DNA of 64,000 bases from Harmothoe impar. Taxonomy: Eukaryota > Annelida > Polychaeta > Phyllodocida > Polynoidae. Every line of letters starts with the position of its first letter. Positions within the stretch are counted from its first letter, which is position 1. Where the stretch lies: the NCBI GenBank assembly GCA_947462335.1, contig OX381710.1, positions 2,046,001 to 2,110,000 of the forward strand, in the 5' to 3' direction. A model generated the notes under the pieces. The model was given only the letters and a program-made list of their open reading frames with translations, was not told the DNA's origin and did not search any database. A program made the translations under genes and the position numbers. Of this stretch, positions 19,944 through 27,921 are shown in pieces.

Positions 19944-20495
19944 TTATTCAACCTCTTTCAAATCTATGTACACATTATGTGTATCTCTCTTACTATCTTC
20001 TGGCAGGTTACCCTCGGGAGGGTGAGGAATTTCCAAACTTAACCACCAGAGGATGGTGCCGATAGCCCTGTTGTAGAAGGTCACGACATACGCCATGCCG
20101 ACGAACAGCAACACGATGGCCCCCATCATCCCTAGCCACCAAGCCAACGCTATTTTGAACGCCTCAAACTGCAAACATAAAAATAGTCATCAGGGGAGGA
20201 GGCTCAGATTTCTTTATGATGCATCAATGGTGAGTAGACTCTCCAATATGATGGCAATGGCATGAGCTGTACATGGCTACACAAGTGTCAAGTTAAGAAC
20301 ATTACATATGGATACCAGCATCTAAGTGAAGGACCCTGTTCTACTTACCATAAGCAGCTTTACGACGGCGATGACAGGTACTACCAGACGTAGGGTGATG
20401 TTTAGCAATAGAACAAAGGCATAATACACAACACGCATAGCACGACAGTTGTACTCGCACATGGCTTCAGTGTTGAGAAGTCTAGGAAATGCCAT
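19944..20495 (-). CDS. Spliced two-pass membrane protein with family B leader
   Basis: Two exons, 20495-20349 and 20168-19944, joined in phase 0 by a consensus donor (ATG|GTAAGT) and acceptor (TTTATGTTTGCAG), give 123 aa. Exon 1 encodes MAFPRLLNTEAMCEYNC and a hydrophobic helix (YAFVLLLNITLRLVVPVIAV). Exon 2 has a second membrane segment (WWLGMMGAIVLLFVGMAYVV) and a polar, acidic tail. The sequence upstream of the ATG and the first MAFP codons match the leader of the neighbouring family B gene, while the rest does not. A promoter module with TATA lies at 20591-20630, and a poly(A) signal lies at about 19938. It looks like a new gene assembled on a duplicated family B promoter; the location would be membranes. 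Confidence 0.7.
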
Positions 20496-20588
20496 TTTTC
20501 CGTCTCACAGATAAAGGAGATGGCCACTGAAGAACCCTTGAGTCAAAGTTTCAAAATCCTATTTTAGTTCTCTTTCATGCAAGGGGTG

Positions 20589-20640
20589 ATATTTATACCT
20601 GGATGATGTCACGTGACACAATATGCAAATTAGTCACCTG
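20589..20640 (-). promoter_or_regulatory. Octamer-CRE/E-box-TATA promoter module
   Basis: On the minus strand: AGGTGACTAATTTGCATATT (octamer), then GTCACGTGACATCATCC, then GGTATAAATATCACCCC. The order and spacing match the module upstream of the gene at 24655. It lies about 95 bp upstream of the spliced membrane-protein start. Confidence 0.7.
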
Positions 20641-20667
20641 CAGAGCTGAATAATATACCCCAGAGGC

Positions 20668-20683
20668 ATCTTTATATGCAAAT
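20668..20683 (-). promoter_or_regulatory. Fused octamer-TATA element
   Basis: The minus strand reads ATTTGCATATAAAGAT. The same 15-16 nt string occurs at 24496-24511 and 25447-25461 on the plus strand and, nearly identical, at 59855-59869 on the minus strand. A TGACATCATTAGCATATAAG string is adjacent. Confidence 0.6.
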
Positions 20684-20760
20684 GTCATTTGACATCATTA
20701 GCATATAAGCAACTGTTGATTCAAAGACACAACTGTTTTGTTTCGATTTTTATTGACAGC

Positions 20761-21447
20761 TCAATTAGTTTCAAACATGTAATCCACATAGTCGACAATG
20801 CACTTCTTCATCTCTACAGCTGTATTCACCAGGCATAACTGGTGGTTATGCTTGCGGAAGGCAATGGAGTTACGATAGTGGTCCCGATACAGTCTGTCCG
20901 CATCTTCCTCCGTGAACGACACCCCCAGTCGGTGGCAGAGTTCTTTGTCGTACAGCTTGAACAAGTCATGGTACAGAACCACCATCGTTGCAGTGGAGCT
21001 TATCTTCAACTCTATTGCAAACACGTTCAATAGTTCTTGGGAGAATTCCACCTCTTCTACAGAGAAAAATGTACTCCATTCACCTATGCTGGTTCCTTTG
21101 GCTCCAACAAGGAAGTCCTTCAGTGCATGGAAACAATGATCCTTTATCAGTCTTCCGAGCAAGCCTTCACCGAAAGCCATTTCCAGTTGAGAAAACGAGC
21201 ACTCCCATTGCAGTAGAACATAAACCATCGTCTGTGTATATCTTCTCGCAGAGTAGACACAATATTCCATTTCTGCCTCATTTCCTCCGATCACCTGATG
21301 TGCAGACAGATTCGCCATCAGGTCCTCGACTGTTTTCAAGTCAGACTCGACACAAAGAAGCCAGTTTGTGCCACTAGTGTTATGCCGTACAGTATTCCTG
21401 GTGAGAAAGCGTCGAAGGGTGTGAATCCCAGGAAATATGTCTGCCAT
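20761..21447 (-). CDS. Family B protein, intact copy
   Basis: A 228-aa intron-less frame from the ATG at 21447 (MADIFPGIHTLRRFL); the frame is open for nine more codons upstream, but the paralogues support this start. Motifs: WLLCVESDLKTVEDLM, YVLLQWECSFSQLEMAFGEG, GAKGTSIGEWSTFF, LLNVFAIEL and SFTEEDADRLYRDHYRNSIAF, ending in YVDYMFETN as in the 17641 copy. A leader motif lies at about 21467-21520, and an AATAAA-type signal sits immediately after the stop (20749-20755). Function unknown. Confidence 0.8.
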   Translation of the reverse strand: MADIFPGIHTLRRFLTRNTVRHNTSGTNWLLCVESDLKTVEDLMANLSAHQVIGGNEAEMEYCVYSARRYTQTMVYVLLQWECSFSQLEMAFGEGLLGRLIKDHCFHALKDFLVGAKGTSIGEWSTFFSVEEVEFSQELLNVFAIELKISSTATMVVLYHDLFKLYDKELCHRLGVSFTEEDADRLYRDHYRNSIAFRKHNHQLCLVNTAVEMKKCIVDYVDYMFETN

Positions 21448-21651
21448 TGTGCTCGATCCAAACAGAGAAATCACCCTCTGAAGTACCCCTGAGCACGAGT
21501 CGCAAAATCCAATTCCTGTTTAAGTGAAACCTTTTTCTGTAAACTGTCGGGTATGATCCGCGAATTAGGATACTTTCAATTCCCATGTTCATTCAAGACA
21601 ACAAATTATTGCGTTTCCTCGAGTTTTATTTCAGACAATAATGGGTAAGGA

Positions 21652-22152
21652 TCATTTATCATTAGAGTTATCATCAAAACAGCCCTCGTCATAAAAAATG
21701 TCATCCAGAGGGTGTGATCTTTCTGTTAACAAAAGCGTCAGAACCAGAAGAAGTAACAGTGAGAACATGCAGTGCAACACCAGTTCGTCCATCTTCATTT
21801 CCGGCGATCGATTCAACAAATCATGCAGACGCTTTGGGGAGAATATCTTTCTCAATGCTTCTACTTGCAGCAGGAAGTCATTCAGCTCTTTGAAGCGTTC
21901 TTCCCTCACAATTTTTGCCGGCACGCCATCACTGAATACTCTTTCCAATTCAGCGAATGTGCAATCCCATCGGAGTAGAACAAAGGTATTTCTTCTTGCA
22001 GAATAGACAAGTGTATCGGATGTAGGCAGATGCACTAGCATGTCCTCCGCTGATTTCTTATCACACTTAAGACAAAGAAGCCAGCTTGTACCATGGGTTT
22101 CAGATGTGACAGCAGTCTTGGCAAGGAAGCGTTCAAGGGCATGAGGAAACAT
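21652..22152 (-). CDS. Shortened family B protein with membrane segment
   Basis: A 166-aa frame starting MFPHALERFLAKT. The N-terminal half matches family B (SWLLCLKCDKKSAEDML, VLLRWDCTFAELERVFSDG, LNDFLLQ), but the C-terminal helical region is replaced by CMFSLLLLLVLTLLLTE and an acidic tail. The hydrophobic run could anchor the protein in a membrane. The leader motif is present upstream (about 22184-22215), and TTTTATTT lies at 21624-21630. It is either a diverged functional variant or a truncated copy read into a new frame. Confidence 0.65.
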   Translation of the reverse strand: MFPHALERFLAKTAVTSETHGTSWLLCLKCDKKSAEDMLVHLPTSDTLVYSARRNTFVLLRWDCTFAELERVFSDGVPAKIVREERFKELNDFLLQVEALRKIFSPKRLHDLLNRSPEMKMDELVLHCMFSLLLLLVLTLLLTERSHPLDDIFYDEGCFDDNSNDK

Positions 22153-22249
22153 TTTCTTCTGAACAAAAATAATGTTAGTCCCCTAAATCCACTAAGCAAG
22201 AGCTTCAAAATCCAATTTCAATTCTCAATGAACAATCAGTTGTTATTTC

Positions 22250-22576
22250 TTACAAAAAGCTGTACTTGTTTATCCAACCAACAGTTATGGAGATCAATAC
22301 GAAAACAACCATGAATCTTTCTCCCATTTTCCTGCTATGTGGTATTTGTTCAGTCACAACCCTTCTTACAAGTTTGATTCCTTCCGACTCTAATTCAGCT
22401 CTTCTCTCTTTGATATCATCCGTGCAGGCAGTCAGAAACCTCTTTTCCCCCATCATCACTATCAACCACTTCAATTGTCCCCCTTCCTCAGAATCATTCC
22501 TTGATTGAGAGTGCATCATACTGTTTTGAGTTTTTTGTTCCTCCCTCAAGAAAATTAACCAGCTCCTCAGTTGCAC
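22250..22576 (-). CDS. Candidate exon with C-terminal membrane anchor
   Basis: An open frame of about 108 codons without an ATG at its beginning; a pyrimidine-rich TTTTCTAACAG lies at its 5' edge, so it may be a terminal exon. It encodes a charged helical region (ERRAELESEGIKLVRRVV) followed by a hydrophobic segment (FMVVFVLISITVGWI) near the C-terminus, a tail-anchor layout. No domain is recognised and the upstream exon is not found. Confidence 0.4.
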   Translation of the reverse strand: MQLRSWLIFLREEQKTQNSMMHSQSRNDSEEGGQLKWLIVMMGEKRFLTACTDDIKERRAELESEGIKLVRRVVTEQIPHSRKMGERFMVVFVLISITVGWINKYSFL

Positions 22577-22746
22577 ACTGTTAGAAAATGAGTACTGGGA
22601 ATGAGCATTTCATGGAAACTTCCATTTATTAAAGTTGGAACCAGTCAAACAGTTTTCACACAGAAATTCCCATCCAGATCTTACATGTGGGAACAATGAG
22701 CAAACACATTTTTCATTTCTGTTCTTTTATTTCCTTCTGGTCTCAT

Positions 22747-23460
22747 CTAGAATATTGTCCATGCCCCGAAGGGCCACATATCTCCACCACCACCTCTTAT
22801 GATCTCCGAATTCCGTAGCATTCCAAGCAGCAAGGCACGAAACTGATTTCTGGTTTCAACCCTCCTGTAATAAAACTGCTCTGGAATGTAATCTGCCACT
22901 GTGTGGGTCCATTTGAGATATTCAGCAGATTTCTTGAGAAGGGTATCGTGCACCAAAGCATCACGAGTCAGAACGAAATGCACAAATCCTAATCCGTCTT
23001 CTCGCTTGTTGCTCGTGTAATGAAACAAGAAATGCTCGATAAATCCTAAGTAGTCCAGGAACTGACACAGTGCTTTTAACATGCGGTTCAATTTTTCTGG
23101 TAGGAGAGCAGAGTTTGTCTGTCCTTTTTTCAGGCAGCAAACAAATTCCTCCATGTCGAAAATTCCAACTGGAATCGAATAGTGTATTGTGTCTGCAAAC
23201 CCAAACCTTTTTCTTTTCACGCATGCCACAAGATCCATTGCATCAGCCGAGTCATCCAGCAAGACAAAGTCATCTATAATCATGTTGATTTTTTCATCGG
23301 TGTCACAAGAACGCCACTCGTCCATAACCCATTCCATTTTCACCATGGTCGAATCACGAGTGTCCAAGCCAAGTGGTGGATCTCCACTGAATTGGATTTT
23401 CATGAAGGGAATCCCATTTGGAAGCATTGCAGAAAGATGCTCTTTCATTGAAAGATCCAT
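22747..23460 (-). CDS. Family C (WPFxGW) protein, long form
   Basis: A 237-aa intron-less frame with ATG start MDLSMKEHLSAMLPNG. The C-terminus carries the family signature NQFRALLLGMLRN...MWPFGAWT, shared in order with the genes at 24655 and 61704. The middle contains a DDFVLLDDSADAMDLV acidic stretch and a helical Cys-containing region (MEEFVCCLKKG). An AATAAA signal (plus strand TTTATT, about 22728) follows the stop. No membrane segment or catalytic motif is recognised; function unknown. Confidence 0.75.
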   Translation of the reverse strand: MDLSMKEHLSAMLPNGIPFMKIQFSGDPPLGLDTRDSTMVKMEWVMDEWRSCDTDEKINMIIDDFVLLDDSADAMDLVACVKRKRFGFADTIHYSIPVGIFDMEEFVCCLKKGQTNSALLPEKLNRMLKALCQFLDYLGFIEHFLFHYTSNKREDGLGFVHFVLTRDALVHDTLLKKSAEYLKWTHTVADYIPEQFYYRRVETRNQFRALLLGMLRNSEIIRGGGGDMWPFGAWTIF

Positions 23461-23573
23461 AAATGAGACAGTTGTGTTTTTTCCTTACGTTTTTATTATT
23501 CCACAAATTCACACTAAGACTGATATCATTCGGTATTCATATTCAAATGAGTGTTCCTCCTTGACAAGAACGC

Positions 23574-24403
23574 TCAACGGATCAGCTTCTTTCTGGACTT
23601 GTCTAGCCACTGCAAATCTGACATAGGAGCTGGGGTTGCAAGGTCGAAACATGCGCGTACAAAACGATGAACTGATATCAGACGATGACATTCTTCAGCA
23701 TGTTCTGTTGCCAGCCTTTCCCTTTCTGCAACAGGATCTGCCAGTCTGAGAATCTTGTTAAACTGGTTGTGTAAAAGATAAGCATAGACTTTCTCAGCCA
23801 AGGCTTTCTCGGTCTCAAAATGTGCTAGTCTTCTGATGACTTTTAAGCTTATGGTTACTCCCTTTTTCTTCATCATAGTTTTTCTCTCGTCTGTGGAAAT
23901 GCCCCAGAAACAATTTGCAGTAACTTCCTGGTACTCCAGCTGAGTTCTTCTATACTCCACGTCATCCATACAATGACAAACCACACCGGAGAAATCTGCT
24001 CAATTCTTCCTCCGTCTTTCTCTGTCACCAGTATCCATTTGTACTGTCTCACAACTTCTCTGTTTCTTTTCTTTGGTCTTATCCTATCTCTAGTAGAAGG
24101 CTTCTGTACAATGAGGTTTCCTTCCGAGTCAAAGTCATCTTCTTCTAGATCACTGTCAAACTGCACTGAACCTTCAGCCAGAATGGGATAATTGATGTCA
24201 AACTCTGGGGCTAGTTAGAATCTATTTGCTTTGAACCTTCGCACCCTGGTTCCATCTACCTCTGGCTGTTTGGTCTGTTCCATTCTCACAAGTAACTCCT
24301 TGTGATAACTCACAACCAACCCATATAGGATACATTCATACAAAATACAATTCCTACAGTTTTGCTCTTCATTGCCCACCATGATCATTCCAATGGTCTG
24401 CAA
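23574..24403 (-). pseudogene. Broken acidic/basic protein gene
   Basis: One reading frame runs from about 24403 (MQTIGMIMVGNEEQNCRNC) through a single TAA near 24217, which is followed by CTAG, into an acidic DSDLEEDDFDSEG stretch and a basic RIRPKKRNREVV stretch. A frame change near 23985-24000 is then needed to continue into the C-terminal part (CHCMDDVEYRRTQLEYQEV), which ends at 23574. The 5' flank has octamer/TATA-like sequence at 24496-24511. It could be a recent pseudogene, a spliced gene, or a readthrough/frameshift gene. No homologue recognised. Confidence 0.5.
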
Positions 24404-24495
24404 TATAATTTCCAGTAATCATACTCTCAACCAGACCCATATGCATGCTTCCTATCTTCATCAATTTTTCCTGAGCAAGTCACATGACACACCTA

Positions 24496-24614
24496 ATTTG
24501 CATATAAAGATGATTTGACTACAACCCTGCCTCTGAGGTAGATTATTAACATGCAAATTAGTCAGGTGACTTATTTGCATATATGGGTCACATGACATCA
24601 TGCAGGTATAAATA
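24496..24614 (+). promoter_or_regulatory. Octamer/CRE/TATA promoter of family C gene
   Basis: Contains ATTTGCATATAAAGAT (24496-24511), inverted octamers ATGCAAAT (24551-24558) and ATTTGCAT (24573-24580) around AGTCAGGTGACT, then GTCACATGACATCA (24587-24600) and TATAAATA (24607-24614). The ATG at 24655 lies 48 bp after the TATA box start, so the transcript leader is very short. The left octamer faces the broken gene on the minus strand, so the region may be bidirectional. Confidence 0.7.
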
Positions 24615-24654
24615 TAGCCCCTTTCACGAGAGACAGCATTACACTTCAGTGACC

Positions 24655-25146
24655 ATGGATGAAGACAGAGACGGGGAATTGCTTCTCATACTGCAGGATG
24701 AACTAGAGTACAGCACTCCTGTGACCAGTGAAGAGGATACATATTTTCCATACGAAGATACTCGAATCTTGACCTTCAGCAAGACAAGTCAAACGGATAC
24801 TTATAATTGGATAGAACAGGGAACTGACCCTCTGTCAGTCTGTCTGAAGGAGCTGATAAAACTTCTGGAATGGTCAAACGTTACTTACTTTGTCATCGAA
24901 CATCTTAATGGAGAGAACCTCGTCCAAATAGTGTTGCATGCTGGGAAAGTGATCCTGACGGACAGCGGCTTTAAACCGGTCTCAGAAACAGAAGAATACA
25001 ATCACTCCATGGAGAGAATAGAAGGTTGCACTTTCATCGAGAACAGGACCCAGTTCCGATCGTTTTTGCAGGGCTTGCTCTCAAATGTCAGCATGGTGTA
25101 TGCAGGAATTGATTTCATGTGGCCGTTTCATGGTTGGACACAGTAA
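24655..25146 (+). CDS. Family C (WPFxGW) protein, short form
   Basis: A 163-aa intron-less protein starting MDEDRDGELLLILQDELEY in a good start context (ACCATGG). An upstream in-frame ATG at 24583 lies before the TATA box and is not used. The C-terminus has TQFRSFLQGLLSN...MWPFHGWTQ, as in 22747 and 61704; the N-terminus is acidic. No poly(A) signal follows. Instead a histone-type stem-loop begins 14 nt after the stop. This gene is plus strand, unlike most of its island. Function unknown. Confidence 0.75.
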   Translation: MDEDRDGELLLILQDELEYSTPVTSEEDTYFPYEDTRILTFSKTSQTDTYNWIEQGTDPLSVCLKELIKLLEWSNVTYFVIEHLNGENLVQIVLHAGKVILTDSGFKPVSETEEYNHSMERIEGCTFIENRTQFRSFLQGLLSNVSMVYAGIDFMWPFHGWTQ

Positions 25147-25160
25147 CTGATAAACAAAAA

Positions 25161-25176
25161 GGCCCTCTTAAGGGCC
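25161..25176 (+). terminator. Histone-type 3' stem-loop after family C gene
   Basis: GGCCCTCTTAAGGGCC forms a 6-bp stem with a CTTA loop, fitting the 16-nt replication-dependent histone consensus (GGYYYU-HHUH-ARRRCC). The 5' flank is A-rich (AAACAAAAA) and the 3' flank is CCCATACAATCCAAAAGG, similar to the RING gene copy. Such loops bind SLBP and direct U7-dependent cleavage without polyadenylation. Confidence 0.75.
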
Positions 25177-25179
25177 CCA

Positions 25180-26160
25180 TACAATCCAAAAGGTTTTTTG
25201 ATCTCATCTCGAATTCATATTGGGATTGGGTCATTGTTTTGGGGTAAATTCTTTTTTGGGAGGAAATGGGTGTCACATTCATTCAGCCAGAGACACAGTT
25301 TTGATCACAGGTGAATCAATGCGATTTGGTTCCTTCTGATTTTACACATAACTTGTTCAAGTTTGGCCTTTCCCTTCCTGATTTTACCCTTTGTTCCCAC
25401 TGTTGCATCTTGCTTATATGCTAATGAAGTCACACCATTGTCCTTAATTTGCATATAAAGACCCACCTCCCTTTCCACCCAATAGGCTGGTTCATCAACC
25501 ACCACCACCTTTACCACCATCTGGAGACCTTGGCATACAGGTGCAGATGGTCCTTCCTCTGAAGAAAAACTAACAGCTGACAGATTTTCCATATCATCCG
25601 AAAAGTTTTTAGATGAACCATGAGTAATAGACCTATACAGTTATCATCATTTATGATGCACTGCACAGTACTATAGTAATACAGTAATTGCATAGTGGCA
25701 AGTTTGACATAGGAAAAATGCTAAAGAATTTTCAAATGACAGTATGTGTGTAGAGGTATTGACTTTGGTTTGTTATCGGCCTGTGGAATCCTAGATGGAT
25801 CCGGCCTACAAAAATTAGTAGTTGTTCTCTGTGTTAGTACAACGACCTAACTATGTTAGTATGATCAGCTCCTCCTCCGTGTATGTCCTATATATCAATT
25901 ATATTACCATAAATAAGGTGTTGCTACATGCTATAAGTATATAAGTCATGATAAAGAGTGATGTAATATAAGTATTTATATATATATAGGTAAGTATCAT
26001 ATAGTGTGTGAAGTAAATATATTGTGAGAGGTAAAATATGGTATAAATGGACGGTTATATGTAGTACGGCTAAGCATTACGGCACGAAACTGTAGCATGC
26101 GTGTATAGTGGCGCCATCTTACAATTTACGTGGAAACAGTATCAGGTGAAAGCCAAAAAA
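25180..26160. other. Gene-poor stretch with one octamer module
   Basis: No convincing gene. A TTATATGCTAATGAAGTCAC / ATTTGCATATAAAGA module lies at 25420-25461, with ATTGGG (inverted CCAAT) nearby. A minus-strand open frame (25305-25592) overlaps it and is not supported. From about 25880 to 26060 the DNA is very AT-rich with TATA strings. Confidence 0.5.
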
Positions 26161-26162
26161 TA

Positions 26163-26178
26163 GGCCCTTGTCAGGGCT
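26163..26178 (+). terminator. Orphan degenerate histone-type stem-loop
   Basis: GGCCCTTGTCAGGGCT has a shorter stem with a terminal G-T pair and a loop (TGTC) that departs from consensus at one position. The flanks (CCAAAAAATA before, CCCATAGTATC after) resemble the two better copies. No open frame precedes it, so it may mark the 3' end of a lost gene. Confidence 0.45.
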
Positions 26179-26259
26179 CCCATAGTATCTGTTTTTAGAC
26201 ATGTTTATTCTCAACAGACATTTTGGGTTTCGTGTGATTCATCGGATGAGTGTTTATCC

Positions 26260-26700
26260 TTGAGTAAAACTGCTGATGGATGGACTTCTTTCCCTGTGCG
26301 AGCGGGGGTCGGGCACCACTCTATTTGCAAGGTTCATATTTGCCAAACGATGTACAATAGTGTGAATAAATTGAACAGACTCGAACAGATTGTGTTGTTT
26401 GACTTTTATTTCAGTGTGTCAGGGATGGCCAGCCTTTACCCCTTACTATAAAAATGCACCTGTTTGTCTAGTTGGCAGCTGCCAACAGTGATGACCAGCC
26501 TTGTCACCTCCTTTACCCCTACCACTAAATGCCAAACGATGTACCGATAGTGTGAATAAATACCTCAAACTCACAAGGGTTGTGTTGATTGACTTTTATT
26601 TTGGTGTGCCGCTTCCAACGGTGATGGCCAGCCTCTGCTCCTTACTATAAAAATGCACCTGTTTGTTTAGTTGGCAGCCCCATCCTCGCTGCCAACAGTG
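26260..26700. repeat. About 185-bp direct duplication
   Basis: A block with GCCAAACGATGTAC, GTGTGAATAAAT, GACTTTTATTT and AATGCACCTGTTTG occurs at about 26342-26465 and 26530-26663. The GTTTGACTTTTATTT part resembles the poly(A) flanks of minus-strand genes in the left island, so this may be duplicated gene-end sequence. Confidence 0.7.
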
Positions 26701-26837
26701 ATGACCAGCCTTGTGCTTTGTCACCTCCTTTACCCCTACCTACACTAAGAGCTAAATGCACCTGTTTTTCTAGTTGGCAGCCTCATCCTCGCTGCCAACA
26801 GTGATGACCAGCCTTGTGCTTTGTCACCTCCTTTACC

Positions 26838-27255
26838 CCTACCTACACTAAGAGCTAAATGCCTACCTACACTAAGAGCTAAATGCCTACCTACACTAAG
26901 AGCTAAATGCCTACCTACACTAAGAGCTAAATGCCTACCTACACTAAAAGCTAAATGCACCTGTTTTTTTAGTTGGCAGCCCCATCCTCGCTGCCAACAG
27001 TGATGATCAGCCTTGTGTTTTGTCACCTCCTTTACCCCTACCTACACTAAGAGCTAAATGCCTACCTACACTAAGAGCTAAATGCCTACCTACACTAAGA
27101 GCTAAATGCCTACCTACACTAAGAGCTAAATGCCTACCTGCACTAAGAGCTAAATGCCTACCTACACTAAGAGCTAAATGCCTACCTACACTAAGAGCTA
27201 AATGCCTACCTACACTAAGAGCTAAATGCCTACCTACACTAAAAGCTAAATGCAC
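26838..27255. repeat. 24-bp minisatellite, two blocks
   Basis: Unit CCTACCTACACTAAGAGCTA plus AATG. There are about five copies at 26838-26955 and about nine at 27036-27250, separated by a duplicated spacer with GTTGGCAGCC...CTGCCAACAGTGATGA. Because 24 is divisible by three, the repeat gives long spurious open frames. Confidence 0.95.
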
Positions 27256-27298
27256 CTGTTTGTCATTACAGTGAGAGGCTGAGTGTGTACCTATCTGT

Positions 27299-27310
27299 TT
27301 GTGTGTTTGT

Positions 27311-27356
<46 letters not shown>
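27299..27356. repeat. GT dinucleotide microsatellite
   Basis: Nearly pure TG repeat over about 55 bp directly after the 24-bp minisatellite region. Confidence 0.95.
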
Positions 27357-27504
27357 TGTATTTTGCACTCCCTGAAATAGTTGTACAAACTAACAGAGGA
27401 TCACTGTACTGTGTCCTCAATTTTCCCCATAGAGAACAGGACGACACAGGACGGCACAACATAGAAACACAAAAGAGGGGATAGAGGAAAAGAGGAGACA
27501 GAAT

Positions 27505-27921
27505 GCCAGTGGCCCCACCCTCGCCACTGGCTGTCACAACCAACCAAGCGCAAAGGCCTGCTATGTTGCGTCCTGCGTACACACCGGACAGCTGAAAGGG
27601 AAAGTGTTGATTAGACATGAAGTGCATCCTGTACTGGATACAAAAATTGTTAGAGATGTATGGATTGCATCCTGTACTGGATACAAGAGAGAAAAAAAGT
27701 GCAAAAAAAAATTCCAGTGGCCCCACCCTCGCCACTGGCTGTCACAACCAACCAAGCGCAAAGGCCTGCTATGTTGTGTCCTGCGTACCGGACAGCTGAA
27801 AGGGAAAGTGTTGATTAGACATGAAGTGCATCCTGTACTGGATACAAAAGTTGTTAGAGATGTATGGAATGCATCCTGTACTGGATACAAGAGAGAGAAG
27901 AAAAAAATGCAAAAAAGATTT
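27505..27921. repeat. 209-bp tandem duplication
   Basis: Two copies (about 27505-27713 and 27714-27921) begin CCAGTGGCCCCACCCTCGCC and contain GCATCCTGTACTGGATACAA twice each. The start of a third copy opens the 906-bp repeat that follows. Confidence 0.9.

Noticed and set aside
24583..24654. Upstream in-frame ATG extending the family C protein by 24 residues
   Set aside because: It lies before the TATA box, so it cannot be in the main transcript; the ATG at 24655 has a better context.
25305..25592. A 95-aa minus-strand frame starting MENLSAVSFSSEEG
   Set aside because: It runs across an octamer/TATA module and has no domain, paralogue or poly(A) signal; probably chance.
26745..27735. A 242-aa minus-strand protein with LALSVGRH repeats
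   Set aside because: The repeat is the 24-bp minisatellite, which keeps any frame open, and the frame then runs through the GT microsatellite. No start context or domain.
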